The notes: generated from the letters alone by a model not told the origin. Counted from the stretch's first letter, positions 34,745 through 42,716 are shown. The stretch is DNA of 64,000 nt from Pontimicrobium aquaticum (GCF_005047595.1 NZ_SUPL01000004.1:62001-126000); one strand, 5' to 3'. Numbers and translations: made by a program.

Positions 34745-36642
34745 TGTCGCATCCTATAAACATATTAGAAAAGTATTGGAGCCACACAAGTTTCCGACCT
34801 TTACAAGAAGATATTATTAATGCTGTACTTAATGGTGAAGATACGTTTGCTTTATTACCAACAGGAGGCGGAAAATCTATTTGCTTTCAAATTCCATCGC
34901 TCATAAAAGAAGGTATTTGCATTGTTATTTCTCCTTTAATTGCTTTAATGAAAGACCAAGTAAGAGCTTTAAAAGAAAAGGATATTAAAGCCATGGCATT
35001 AACAAGCGAATATAACTATGAAGAGCTAAACACTATGCTTGATAATTGTATTTATGGTAATTATAAATTTTTATACTTATCTCCTGAACGCTTACAACAA
35101 GATATTGTAAAAGACAGAATAAGGCAGATGAATGTTAATCTTATAGCTGTAGATGAAGCACATTGTATTAGCCAATGGGGAAACAATTTTAGACCAGCTT
35201 ATAAAAATATTATTACACTTAGAGAGTTACAACCTACGGTAAATATTATAGCCTTAACAGCCACTGCACGTGCAAAAGTCGTTGATGATATTATAGACAA
35301 TCTAGATTTTATCGATCCAAAAATATTTAAGCAAAGTTTTAAAAGAGAACACTTAGCTTTTATGGTATTTGAAGTTGAAGATAAACTTTATAAAATAGAA
35401 CAAATTTTAAAAAAGAACCCTCAGTCTTCCATTATATATGTTAGAAGTAGAAAACACACTTTTGAGATTAATTCTTTTTTAGAAAAAAAAGGATTTTCTA
35501 GTACCTATTATCATGGTGGATTAACTAATAATGAAAAGGAACAACATCTTAACCAATGGTTTAACAACCAAAAACAAGTAATGGTAGCTACAAATGCTTT
35601 TGGAATGGGTATAGACAAACCAGATGTAAAAACAGTAATTCATGTAAATCTTCCAGAAAGTTTAGAGAGCTATTTTCAAGAAGCAGGACGTGCTGGCCGT
35701 AATGAAAAAAAGGCTTTTGCAATAATTTTAAAAGATAAGGGAGATGAGCAACATGTTAAAAATCAGTTTTTATCTGTTTTACCTACTATAGATTTTATAA
35801 AGCAAGTATATAGAAAGCTATGTAATTACTTTCAAATATCTTATGGTGAAGGAGCCTTTACTACCTATGATTTTAATTTTAACGCCTTTTGTAAAACCTA
35901 CAACTTTAATACACATACTACCTATAATGCATTACAAGCATTAGATAGAACAAGCATAATTAATATGTCGCAACAGTACAGAAACAGCTCTCGAATAATG
36001 TTTCATGTAAGCAGTAATTATGTGTTCAAATATCTAGAGAAGCATCAGGATATTAGTATGATTATAAAATCTATTTTAAGAACCTATGGAGGTATTTTTG
36101 ATCAAGAAGTTAAAATTAACACTGCTATTATTGCGAAGAAGCTATCCCTAAAAGAAGATACTGTTGTTGAAGCTTTAATACAGTTACATAAAGACGAAGT
36201 CATTTCTCTTAAACTGCAAAAAACGGATGCAGAAATTACCTTTTTAGAGCCAAGAGAAGATGACAAAACCATAAATAGAATAGCAAGAACAATAAAACAA
36301 CAAAACCAACTAAAACAAGAACAGGTAAATGCAGTAATAAACTATATTAACAATGATACTATCTGTAAGAGCTCACAGCTACTCTCCTATTTTGGTGAAA
36401 AAGATATGACTGATTGTGGTATCTGTTCGGTTTGTATAGAAAAAAACAACAACAGCTCTAAGGCAACTCAAGCATTAGATATTAAAACCGTTATTTCGGT
36501 TTTAAAAGAAAAACCCTTATCATCTAGAGAGATTGTACAATTAACAAACATTAAAGAACATCATATCTCTAAACTATTAAGACATATGTTAGAATGTAAC
36601 CTAATTGAGCTAACCAATACAAATACTTATAAAATAAAGTAG
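34744..36642 (+). CDS. recQ: RecQ-family DNA helicase
   Basis: A 632-residue superfamily 2 helicase that unwinds DNA 3' to 5' with ATP. Motif I is LPTGGGKSICFQI (residues 38-50), motif II is AVDEAHCISQWG, and the last motif QEAGRAGRNEKKAF lies near 318-330. A RecQ zinc-binding region follows (KSSQLLSYFGEKDMTDCGIC and CSVCIEK), then a winged-helix RQC domain; no HRDC domain is obvious. It starts with GTG, overlaps the upstream ATPase gene by one base, and ends 1 base before fmt. Confidence 0.93.
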   Translation: MSHPINILEKYWSHTSFRPLQEDIINAVLNGEDTFALLPTGGGKSICFQIPSLIKEGICIVISPLIALMKDQVRALKEKDIKAMALTSEYNYEELNTMLDNCIYGNYKFLYLSPERLQQDIVKDRIRQMNVNLIAVDEAHCISQWGNNFRPAYKNIITLRELQPTVNIIALTATARAKVVDDIIDNLDFIDPKIFKQSFKREHLAFMVFEVEDKLYKIEQILKKNPQSSIIYVRSRKHTFEINSFLEKKGFSSTYYHGGLTNNEKEQHLNQWFNNQKQVMVATNAFGMGIDKPDVKTVIHVNLPESLESYFQEAGRAGRNEKKAFAIILKDKGDEQHVKNQFLSVLPTIDFIKQVYRKLCNYFQISYGEGAFTTYDFNFNAFCKTYNFNTHTTYNALQALDRTSIINMSQQYRNSSRIMFHVSSNYVFKYLEKHQDISMIIKSILRTYGGIFDQEVKINTAIIAKKLSLKEDTVVEALIQLHKDEVISLKLQKTDAEITFLEPREDDKTINRIARTIKQQNQLKQEQVNAVINYINNDTICKSSQLLSYFGEKDMTDCGICSVCIEKNNNSSKATQALDIKTVISVLKEKPLSSREIVQLTNIKEHHISKLLRHMLECNLIELTNTNTYKIK

Positions 36643-36643
36643 C

Positions 36644-37594
36644 ATGACAAAAGATTTAAGAATTGTATTTATGGGAACGCCAGATTTTGCAGTAACCATA
36701 TTAAAAACACTAGTCGAAAATGATTATAATATAGTTGGTGTTATTACTGCACCAGACAAGCCAGCCGGAAGAGGTAGAAAATTACATGAAAGTGCTGTAA
36801 AAGTATATGCAAAATCTGTTGGTTTAAACATTCTACAGCCAACAAATCTTAAAAACGATGATTTTGTAACAGAATTAGAGAATTTAAAAGCCAATCTACA
36901 AATTGTAGTAGCCTTTAGAATGTTACCTAAAGTAGTCTGGCAAATGCCTGAATATGGTACTTTTAACCTTCATGCCTCCTTACTACCAAATTATAGAGGA
37001 GCAGCACCAATTAATTGGGCTATTATTAATGGCGAAACAAAAACTGGCGTGTCAACATTTTTTATAGACGAACATATAGACACTGGTGAAATGATTTTAC
37101 AGCAAGAAGTAGATATATTACCAAACGAAACAGCAGGTGAATTACATGACAAATTAATGTACTTAGGAAGCGAATTGGTTTTAAAAACAGTAGAGTTAAT
37201 TAAAAAAGGACCTATAAAAACCATTCCACAACCAACAAATATTGAAATAAAAACGGCTTACAAATTAAATAAAGACAATTGTAAAATAGATTGGTTAGAT
37301 TCTATTGAAAACATTTATAATAAAGTAAGAGGACTTAATCCTTATCCAGCAGCATGGAGTATCCTAATAAATGGGAATGAACAGTTAAATGTAAAAATTT
37401 ATAAAGTTGACATGCTAAAAGAAAAACACAACTTATGTATTGGGACAATTATAAGCACCAAAAAAACTATAATGGTAGCTGTAAAACAAGGCTATATAAA
37501 TCTAAAGGAAATTAAGCTTCCTGGAAAGCGAAAAATGGATGCAGTTTCATTACTTAATGGCTTTACATTTCATGATGATGCTAAACTGCTCTAA
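36644..37594 (+). CDS. fmt: Methionyl-tRNA formyltransferase
   Basis: A 316-residue enzyme that formylates initiator Met-tRNA with 10-formyltetrahydrofolate. The N-terminal formyltransferase motif IVFMGTPDFAV lies at residues 7-17, and the catalytic SLLPNYRGAAPINWAIINGE at about 111-130; the DTGEMILQQ motif follows. The C-terminal OB fold starts near residue 205 (NKDNCKIDW). It follows recQ after 1 base and is separated from HU by 189 bases with a clear promoter. Confidence 0.96.
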   Translation: MTKDLRIVFMGTPDFAVTILKTLVENDYNIVGVITAPDKPAGRGRKLHESAVKVYAKSVGLNILQPTNLKNDDFVTELENLKANLQIVVAFRMLPKVVWQMPEYGTFNLHASLLPNYRGAAPINWAIINGETKTGVSTFFIDEHIDTGEMILQQEVDILPNETAGELHDKLMYLGSELVLKTVELIKKGPIKTIPQPTNIEIKTAYKLNKDNCKIDWLDSIENIYNKVRGLNPYPAAWSILINGNEQLNVKIYKVDMLKEKHNLCIGTIISTKKTIMVAVKQGYINLKEIKLPGKRKMDAVSLLNGFTFHDDAKLL

Positions 37595-37698
37595 ACCCTT
37601 GTCATCATTGATATTACAATAATTAGCTAAAAAACAGTTCTCTTTATTAACAATTAAGTTAAGTTATCAACAAAAACAGGTATTTCCCTTGCTATTAC

Positions 37699-37728
37699 TT
37701 GCGTGAATGGATTATACGTATAATTTTG
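37699..37728 (+). promoter_or_regulatory. Promoter of the HU gene
   Basis: A TTG element (37699-37701) and TAATTTTG (37721-37728), a match to TAnnTTTG, are spaced by 19 bases, the classic Bacteroidota sigma-A arrangement. It predicts a start near 37734 and a leader of about 50 bases before the HU start. Confidence 0.8.
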
Positions 37729-37783
37729 TGTAGGATTTAACAAAAACGTTAACCCAAATAATAACAATTTAAAACTTAATTTT

Positions 37784-38056
37784 ATGAACAAAACAGATTT
37801 AATCAATGGAATGGCAGAAAACGCTGGAATTACTAAAGCTGCTGCTAAAAAAGCATTAGATGGTCTATTAATTGACATTGAAGGAGCATTACAAAAAGGA
37901 AACAGAGTTTCTTTAGTAGGTTTTGGATCATGGTCAGTTACAAGAAGAGCTGCTAGAGAAGGAAGAAATCCACAAACTGGAAAAACTATAAAGATTAAAG
38001 CAAAAAATGTAGTAAAGTTTAAAGCTGGATCTGATTTAAGTGACGCTGTAAACTAA
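37784..38056 (+). CDS. hup: HU-family DNA-binding protein
   Basis: A 90-residue HU protein. The N-terminal helices MNKTDLINGMAENAGITKAA and the DNA-binding arm (REGRNPQTGKTIKIKAKN, about 56-73) are complete. HU is a dimeric nucleoid protein that bends DNA. It stands as a single-gene unit with its own strong promoter and terminator, as expected for an abundant protein. Length and signature are standard for the 90-residue form. Confidence 0.97.
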   Translation: MNKTDLINGMAENAGITKAAAKKALDGLLIDIEGALQKGNRVSLVGFGSWSVTRRAAREGRNPQTGKTIKIKAKNVVKFKAGSDLSDAVN

Positions 38057-38080
38057 AAATAAACTTACGTTTTATATTAA

Positions 38081-38108
38081 AAGGCTCGCTAATAGCGAGT
38101 CTTTTTTT
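38081..38108 (+). terminator. Rho-independent terminator after HU
   Basis: An 8-base stem, GGCTCGCT and AGCGAGTC (one G-T wobble) with an AAT loop, followed by a run of seven T residues. Confidence 0.9.
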
Positions 38109-38179
38109 GTTTCATACATATTAAAAATGTTGTTTTTTAAATAAATATGTCTTAGATTGTAGTTATAAACTAACCAATT

Positions 38180-38740
38180 ATGGTCAACCAAAACCCAAAA
38201 AAAGGCCATTTGCTCATTGCAGAGCCATCCATATTAGGAGATGTATCTTTTAATAGGTCAGTAATTTTATTAGCCGATCATAATGAGGAAGGTTCTATTG
38301 GCTTTATTCTAAACAAACCTCTTGACTATACCATTAATGACTTAATCCCTGAAATTGAAGGCTCCTTTAAAATATACAATGGAGGACCAGTAGAACAAGA
38401 CAACCTTTACTTTATTCATAAAATACCAGAGTTAATCCCAAATAGTATCGAGATATCGCATGGTATTTATTGGGGAGGGGATTTTAAAAAAGTAACACAG
38501 CTCATAAACGACAAGGCACTAAACAATAATGATATTAGGTTTTTTCTTGGCTATACAGGTTGGGAAAATAAACAGTTAGCCAATGAGTTATTATCAAATG
38601 CTTGGATAGTAGCAGCAAATATTTACAAAAAGTCTATTATTGAAAAAAACGACGTAAGTTTTTGGAAAGAAAAAATGTTAGAACTTGGTGGCGAATACAG
38701 TATTTGGTCTAACGCTCCTGAAGATCCAAGTTACAACTAA
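38180..38740 (+). CDS. YqgE/AlgH family protein
   Basis: A 186-residue protein of the YqgE/AlgH family, whose fold is known from structures but whose biochemical role is not. Conserved segments are KGHLLIAEPSILGDVSFNRS (residues 8-27), IGFILNKPLDYTINDLIPEI (about 48-67) and FFLGYTGWENKQLANEL. It is convergent with the aminotransferase gene: the two coding regions overlap by 4 bases (stop codons interlocked at 38737-38740). It sits next to a START-like gene, as is usual in this phylum. Confidence 0.93.
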   Translation: MVNQNPKKGHLLIAEPSILGDVSFNRSVILLADHNEEGSIGFILNKPLDYTINDLIPEIEGSFKIYNGGPVEQDNLYFIHKIPELIPNSIEISHGIYWGGDFKKVTQLINDKALNNNDIRFFLGYTGWENKQLANELLSNAWIVAANIYKKSIIEKNDVSFWKEKMLELGGEYSIWSNAPEDPSYN

Positions 38741-39582
38741 GACAACCTTACCTTTACATTTAATTTTGCTAAAATATTCTTTGAAAAAGTAGCTGAAAAT
38801 TTCTTCTTTCTATAATTACTAATAGGTTGAATTCCTGTAATGACATTTGTTAAAAACAACTCGTCGGCTTTTTGAAGTTCGAATGGAGAAATTGAAGATT
38901 CTTCAATTGTATATTCAGGCATTAGTTTAATTATTTCAATAATTTGCTTGCGCATAATTCCTTTAACACAACCATCACTAAGCGGTGGTGTTTTTATGGT
39001 ATTATCCTTTACTAAAAAAACATTTGAGTTAAGTGCTTCAACTACATTTTTATTAGTGTTTAGCAACAAACAATTATTTAAGTTATTCTCCTTAGCATAA
39101 ATACCACCTACAATATTTATAAGTCTGTTATTACTCTTCAATGTAGATAATAAACTTGGGGATATGTAATGATCTTTGTAAAGGTCAACTATATAAGTAG
39201 TATCATTAGTTTCATAAAAATCATTGTTCAACTCTCGTGATGTTATAAGAAAAGAAACATCGTTAGTTTTAGGTGTATAAAGTCCTTCGCTATCTCTAAA
39301 TACTACTAACTTAATTCTTACAGACTTTTCTGTTTGGTTGTTGTTTTTAACCAGTTTTAAAATTTCTTCTTTAAGGAACTCTAAAGTAAAAGTCATTGGA
39401 ATCTCCATTCTAATAATTCGCATGGAGGCCATTAACCTAAAGTAGTGATCTTCCCAAAATAAAATTTTAGAATGTGATACTTTAATCGTTTCAAATACAG
39501 CATCACCATAGTTAAAACCTCTATTATTTAAGGTTAATGATGCGTTTATGTCTTGTAGAATTTTACCGTTGCTATTTACCAT
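38737..39582 (-). CDS. Class IV aminotransferase (PLP-dependent, PabC/IlvE fold)
   Basis: A 281-residue fold-type IV PLP enzyme. The N-terminal NRGFNYGDAVFETIKV (residues 18-33) is the family start, and VNIVGG-like NRLINIVGGIYAKENNLNNC lies near 150-169. The late VIGCVK-type segment is SDGCVKGIMRKQII (about 199-212). Candidates are aminodeoxychorismate lyase (PabC, para-aminobenzoate synthesis), branched-chain aminotransferase or D-amino acid aminotransferase; sequence alone does not settle it. Its promoter and a terminator overlap just upstream. Confidence 0.85.
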   Translation of the reverse strand: MVNSNGKILQDINASLTLNNRGFNYGDAVFETIKVSHSKILFWEDHYFRLMASMRIIRMEIPMTFTLEFLKEEILKLVKNNNQTEKSVRIKLVVFRDSEGLYTPKTNDVSFLITSRELNNDFYETNDTTYIVDLYKDHYISPSLLSTLKSNNRLINIVGGIYAKENNLNNCLLLNTNKNVVEALNSNVFLVKDNTIKTPPLSDGCVKGIMRKQIIEIIKLMPEYTIEESSISPFELQKADELFLTNVITGIQPISNYRKKKFSATFSKNILAKLNVKVRLS

Positions 39583-39590
39583 AAAAAAAA

Positions 39591-39615
39591 TCCCGAATAA
39601 ATCGGGACAAATATA
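39591..39615 (-). promoter_or_regulatory. Hairpin terminator overlapping the aminotransferase promoter
   Basis: On the minus strand the -7 box TATATTTG (39608-39615) is followed at once by the hairpin TCCCGA-TTTAT-TCGGGA (39591-39607) and eight T residues that run into the ATG at 39582. If transcription starts about 5 bases after the box, the first arm of the stem is lost from the new transcript, so only read-through from the START-like gene would be terminated. Confidence 0.6.
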
Positions 39616-39634
39616 GGGTATTTAATACGAATAT

Positions 39635-40021
39635 TTAAGCTGAACCAAGTACTTGCTTTAAATCGGAAATTTGATTTTCCCAAAGCATTTTTACTTCATC
39701 AACTTCATCTTCGTCTGCAAAATCGGTTACCATTAAAGATACATCTTTTGTAATATCATCAACTTGAATTCTTATTTCAAAATAAGAGGCATCATCTTCG
39801 CCATTTTGCCATTTAAATTTTACGCGTTCTCCACTTTTTTTGCTTAATAGTTTAGCTTGTTCTTCACTATCGTCCCATATAAAAGTAAAAAGCTCTCCAC
39901 GAGAATTTACGTTATCTGCAAACCACTCGGATAAACCTGAAGGTGTTGATATATATTGATATAGAAGTTGAGGAGAAGCGTGTATTGGAAATTCTAAATC
40001 TACCTTTATTTTATCGTCCAT
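39635..40021 (-). CDS. START-like/SRPBCC domain protein
   Basis: A protein of about 128 residues, using the ATG at 40021 (MDDKIKVDLEFPIHASPQLL). The SRPBCC fold is seen in LLYQYISTPSGLSEWFADNV, FTFIWDDSEEQAKLLSKK, and a final helix ending DLKQVLGS. A 12-residue upstream extension (MYILTFKIFLRF, start at 40057) is AT-rich and unlikely. Members bind lipid-like ligands in a deep pocket; the role is unknown. It is followed by the aminotransferase gene on the same strand, after a hairpin terminator with an overlapping promoter. Confidence 0.86.
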   Translation of the reverse strand: MDDKIKVDLEFPIHASPQLLYQYISTPSGLSEWFADNVNSRGELFTFIWDDSEEQAKLLSKKSGERVKFKWQNGEDDASYFEIRIQVDDITKDVSLMVTDFADEDEVDEVKMLWENQISDLKQVLGSA

Positions 40022-40108
40022 AAATCTTAAAAAAATTTTGAATGTCAATATATACATTAATTATTTAGTTTTAAAACTAAAATTAGAATTATTTTATTTA
40101 GTTAATGT

Positions 40109-40138
40109 TTGCACCCAATTAATTTGTTTTTATATTTG
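40109..40138 (+). promoter_or_regulatory. Promoter of the tRNA-Met locus
   Basis: TTG (40109-40111) and a perfect TATATTTG (40131-40138) with a 19-base spacer. A start near 40144 would place the first 5' tRNA fragment (40154) about 10 bases downstream, the layout of a normal tRNA promoter. It now drives a transcript with a broken tRNA end, a nuclease gene and the intact tRNA. Confidence 0.85.
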
Positions 40139-40153
40139 CAGCCGCAATGATAT

Positions 40154-40202
40154 GGCGAGATAGCCCCGCCTGAACGAATTCATTCGGGCAGGTCAGTTGG
40201 TT
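40154..40202 (+). other. Broken 5' fragment of tRNA-Met, split by a palindrome
   Basis: GGCGAGATAGC (40154-40164) and TCAGTTGGTT (40193-40202) together reproduce the first 21 bases of the intact tRNA-Met at 40459-40479 without error. They are separated here by a 28-base insert. After the second part the sequence departs from the tRNA. The fragment lies 10-16 bases after a tRNA-type promoter, as the original gene would, so it looks like the remnant of the original tRNA 5' end left after an insertion. Confidence 0.85.
40165..40192. repeat. 28-base imperfect palindrome inside the tRNA fragment
   Basis: The sequence CCCGCCTGAACGAA-TTCATTCGGGCAGG pairs with itself at 11 of 14 positions. It is GC-richer than the surroundings and has sharp borders, because tRNA sequence resumes at once on both sides. 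It resembles short dispersed palindromes (REP-like) of flavobacteria. No second copy was seen in this window. Confidence 0.75.
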
Positions 40203-40225
40203 TGCCTTATGAAAGCGGAAAATAT

Positions 40226-40468
40226 ATGTTCTTTGTCTATATTCTTTACAGCTCTAAGTTTGAGAGGTTTTATGTTGGTATGACCATTAATCTGGATAAA
40301 AGGTTGAAAAATCATAATTCTGGCAGTGTAAAATCAACAAAGGCGTATCTTCCTTGGATAATTATCCATGCTGAATCCTATAACACAAGGAAAGAAGCTA
40401 GGCAAAGAGAAAAATATTTAAAGTCTGCTGCTGGAAGGCGGTGGCGCAAACATAATTTGGCGAGATAG
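40226..40468 (+). CDS. GIY-YIG nuclease-like protein, ending inside tRNA-Met
   Basis: An 80-residue protein from ATG 40226 (MFFVYILYSSKFERFYVGMT); a TTG at 40202 would add eight residues that do not fit the family. The single GIY-YIG domain has VYIL and FYVGMT (the GIY and YIG strands), RLKNHNSGSVKSTKAYLPW, and the conserved helix EARQREKYLKSAAG with the metal-binding Glu. This is the small UPF0213/YhbQ-like type. The last three codons (LAR) and the stop are the first 10 bases of tRNA-Met. The flanking 21-base tRNA repeats suggest a mobile or homing-type element. Confidence 0.88.
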   Translation: MFFVYILYSSKFERFYVGMTINLDKRLKNHNSGSVKSTKAYLPWIIIHAESYNTRKEARQREKYLKSAAGRRWRKHNLAR

Positions 40469-40532
40469 CTCAGTTGGTTAGAGCGTCGGATTCATAACCC
40501 GGAGGTCCCGAGTTCAAATCTCGGTCTCGCTA
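40459..40532 (+). tRNA. tRNA-Met (CAT anticodon), elongator type
   Basis: A 74-base cloverleaf. The acceptor stem pairs GGCGAGA with TCTCGCT (G1-U72 wobble), the D stem is GCTC/GAGC, the T stem is CCGAG/CTCGG with a TTCAAAT loop, and the discriminator is A. The anticodon loop TTCATAA has CAT. The anticodon stem (TCGGA/CCCGG) has an A-C mismatch at its top, a known variation. The 3' CCA is not encoded. G1 and the stem differ from the initiator tRNA, so it is an elongator tRNA. The nuclease gene overlaps its first 10 bases. Confidence 0.95.
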
Positions 40533-40571
40533 CAGCAGTAAAACCAGATACGGAATGTATCTGGTTTTTTT
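40516..40571. repeat. Direct repeat, copy 1: tRNA-Met 3' end plus terminator
   Basis: The 56 bases from AAATCTCGG to the T-run are identical to 40680-40735. They cover the last 17 bases of tRNA-Met, a spacer CAGCAGT and a hairpin terminator. A duplicated tRNA 3' end is a typical mark of an integrase attachment site or of an unequal duplication. Confidence 0.92.
40540..40571 (+). terminator. Rho-independent terminator of tRNA-Met
   Basis: A perfect 12-base stem (AAAACCAGATAC / GTATCTGGTTTT) with a GGAAT loop and a T-run, just downstream of the tRNA. Confidence 0.93.
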
Positions 40572-40679
40572 ATTCTCAGAACGGAAAGCTAGTTTTCTGG
40601 TGAATGAGAATAAAAAAAGCCGTAAAACACAAAGTGTTTTGGTTTTAACTATTGTAAAGCTTCCTTAAAAAGATTCTGT

Positions 40680-40736
40680 AAATCTCGGTCTCGCTACAGC
40701 AGTAAAACCAGATACGGAATGTATCTGGTTTTTTTT
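40680..40736. repeat. Direct repeat, copy 2: tRNA 3' end plus terminator
   Basis: An exact second copy of the 56 bases at 40516-40571, including the last 17 bases of tRNA-Met and the 12-base terminator stem (40704-40734). It has no tRNA body upstream. The 108 bases between the copies hold two small hairpins (ATTCTC/GAGAAT and AAAACAC/GTGTTTT) and no coding frame. Confidence 0.92.
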
Positions 40737-40967
40737 ATGCGTTTCGTTAAAGTTTACTTCTAGCGCACAAACATAAAGAAGCACTTTATATAGTCAATTT
40801 AACCTTATAATATAGATTTAAAAAGAGGTTTTTTTTGTAAGAATAATATGAGTTAATATATATTCTATAATTCAATATTTGTATTTTATCGATTTTATTT
40901 GCATTTCATGGATTTTTTATTTAAAATTGTACCGTCAATTAAAAAATATTAATGCCTACAAAATACC
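40737..40967. other. AT-rich intergenic region before the sugar dehydrogenase
   Basis: 231 bases without a gene. A possible promoter lies at the end: a TTG near 40899 and TAAAATTG near 40922, about 20 bases apart, close to the TAnnTTTG consensus with one mismatch. No other structure was seen. Confidence 0.45.
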
Positions 40968-42578
40968 ATGAAACAAAAGCTCCTTTTATTATTGATATGT
41001 ATTGGTCAATCTATTAATTCCCAAACCCCAGTCACTTCAGGCCCTGATTGGACAGTGACCAACCTGACAAGTAATCAAGAACTAAATTATCCAAACACCA
41101 TAGTATATATGCCAGACAATACATTATGGATAACGGAACGTATAGGCAAAAAAGTAGTAAAAGTAAGTACAGCTGGTGGGTCTAAAACAGAAATGTTAGA
41201 CTTAACAGGTCAAGTGCATCAATCGGTATCTCAAGATGGTTTATTGGGTATGACAGTCCATCCTGATTTGTATGCTGACATGAATACCTCAACAAACAAT
41301 TACGTATATCTGGTCTATACCTATGATGACGATCCAGGTCCAGGTCTTTCAAGAAAATTTAGAGTGGCTCGCTATACGTATAATTCGGGTACTGGCACCT
41401 TAAACAGTGGAAGTGCTACAACTATTATTGATGATATTGCTGCGGGTAATGACCATAATTCCGGGAAAATTAAAATTGGTCCAGACCTAAAGCTGTATTG
41501 GACTATTGGTGAGCATGGAAATAACAGAAGTGGTAATGCTTGTGAAGAAATTAGATCACAATATTTACCCACTAGTGATACTGATCATTCAGATTATCAG
41601 GGAAAGATTTTAAGATTAAATTTAGACGGCAGTATTCCTGCAGACAACCCAACATTAGATGGTGTAAAAAGCCATGTTTATACCTATGGTCATCGTAATG
41701 CTCAAGGCATCGTTTTTGGATCTAATGGTATATTATATTCTTCTGAACATGGTGATAAAACAGACGATGAATTAAACATTATTACAGCTGGAAAAAATTA
41801 TGGATGGCCTTTAATTGCTGGTTATAACGATGACTCTGCTTACGCATATTGCAATTGGTCAAGCTATCCAGCAAATTGTGGTTCATACGATGCAAACAGC
41901 TGTCCTGGTGCATATATTGACGAATCTACATCAGCAGCTACAATGACCGATTTTCAACCTCCAATAGGCACTTATAACAGTACGGTTGCAACAGAACCAA
42001 CTGGTGGTTGGCTAACATGGCCAACGGTAGCTCCTTCTAGTATTAATATTTACGAAGGTGGTAAAATACCTGGTTGGGGAACATCATTGTTTATACCAAC
42101 ACTTAAAGCTGGAATGATTTTAAGAACAAAATTAAACGCTGCTGGAACCGCGTTAGAAGATGGTACGTACGAAGAATTTCATTCAGGAAGTGAAAGATTT
42201 AGGGATGTAATCATGGATCCTGATGGTGTTACACTATATGCAATTACCGATAATAACAAAGGAACAAGTCGAGGTGTAATTATGAAATTTACATATAGTG
42301 GAACCGTTTTAAGCAATCCTAAGCAGAATTTAAACACATTTTCATTAACTCCCAATCCTGCAAGCTCCCATATCAAGCTAACATTTGGTACTAATGCAGC
42401 TTATAATTCAGTAACTGTTCAAATCATTGATTTGCAAGGAAAAGTTTTAATGAAGAACACACATTTAACACATAATAGTACCCTCAATATCTCAAACCTC
42501 TCAAATGGTTTGTACTTTGTGAAAGTACTGGATAATAATGATAAAGAATTGAAAACTAAAAAGTTAATAGTTAAGTAA
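40968..42578 (+). CDS. Secreted PQQ-type sugar dehydrogenase with type IX sorting domain
   Basis: A 536-residue protein with a signal peptide (MKQKLLLLLICIGQSINSQ). The beta-propeller of the glucose/sorbosone dehydrogenase family spans about residues 25-440 (QDGLLGMTVHPDL, YTYGHRNAQGIVFGSNGILY, SEHGDKTDDELNII, NYGWPLIAGY). These enzymes oxidise aldose sugars using PQQ. The C-terminal 80 residues form a type IX sorting domain (LTPNPASSHIKLTF, IDLQGKVLM, LSNGLYFVKV, KKLIVK), so the protein is exported through the Sec and T9SS pathways and attached to or released from the cell surface. Confidence 0.92.
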   Translation: MKQKLLLLLICIGQSINSQTPVTSGPDWTVTNLTSNQELNYPNTIVYMPDNTLWITERIGKKVVKVSTAGGSKTEMLDLTGQVHQSVSQDGLLGMTVHPDLYADMNTSTNNYVYLVYTYDDDPGPGLSRKFRVARYTYNSGTGTLNSGSATTIIDDIAAGNDHNSGKIKIGPDLKLYWTIGEHGNNRSGNACEEIRSQYLPTSDTDHSDYQGKILRLNLDGSIPADNPTLDGVKSHVYTYGHRNAQGIVFGSNGILYSSEHGDKTDDELNIITAGKNYGWPLIAGYNDDSAYAYCNWSSYPANCGSYDANSCPGAYIDESTSAATMTDFQPPIGTYNSTVATEPTGGWLTWPTVAPSSINIYEGGKIPGWGTSLFIPTLKAGMILRTKLNAAGTALEDGTYEEFHSGSERFRDVIMDPDGVTLYAITDNNKGTSRGVIMKFTYSGTVLSNPKQNLNTFSLTPNPASSHIKLTFGTNAAYNSVTVQIIDLQGKVLMKNTHLTHNSTLNISNLSNGLYFVKVLDNNDKELKTKKLIVK

Positions 42579-42716
42579 AGGCAAAAAACACGCATTGTAG
42601 TTCGTCGAGTTTTTTTGTCTTTCATGCAATTAACCCATAGTTTTGTTAGAAAGAATAAAAATATAACTGTTATATAAAAAATAAGATAGCTCCCAAATCT
42701 ATCGAAACAACTTAAT

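Noticed and set aside
40202-40225. TTG start for the GIY-YIG gene
   Set aside because: It would begin within the tRNA remnant and adds eight residues before the conserved VYIL strand; ATG 40226 fits the family.
40572-40679. A second, degraded tRNA between the direct repeats
   Set aside because: No D-arm or anticodon-arm pairing is visible; only two small hairpins.
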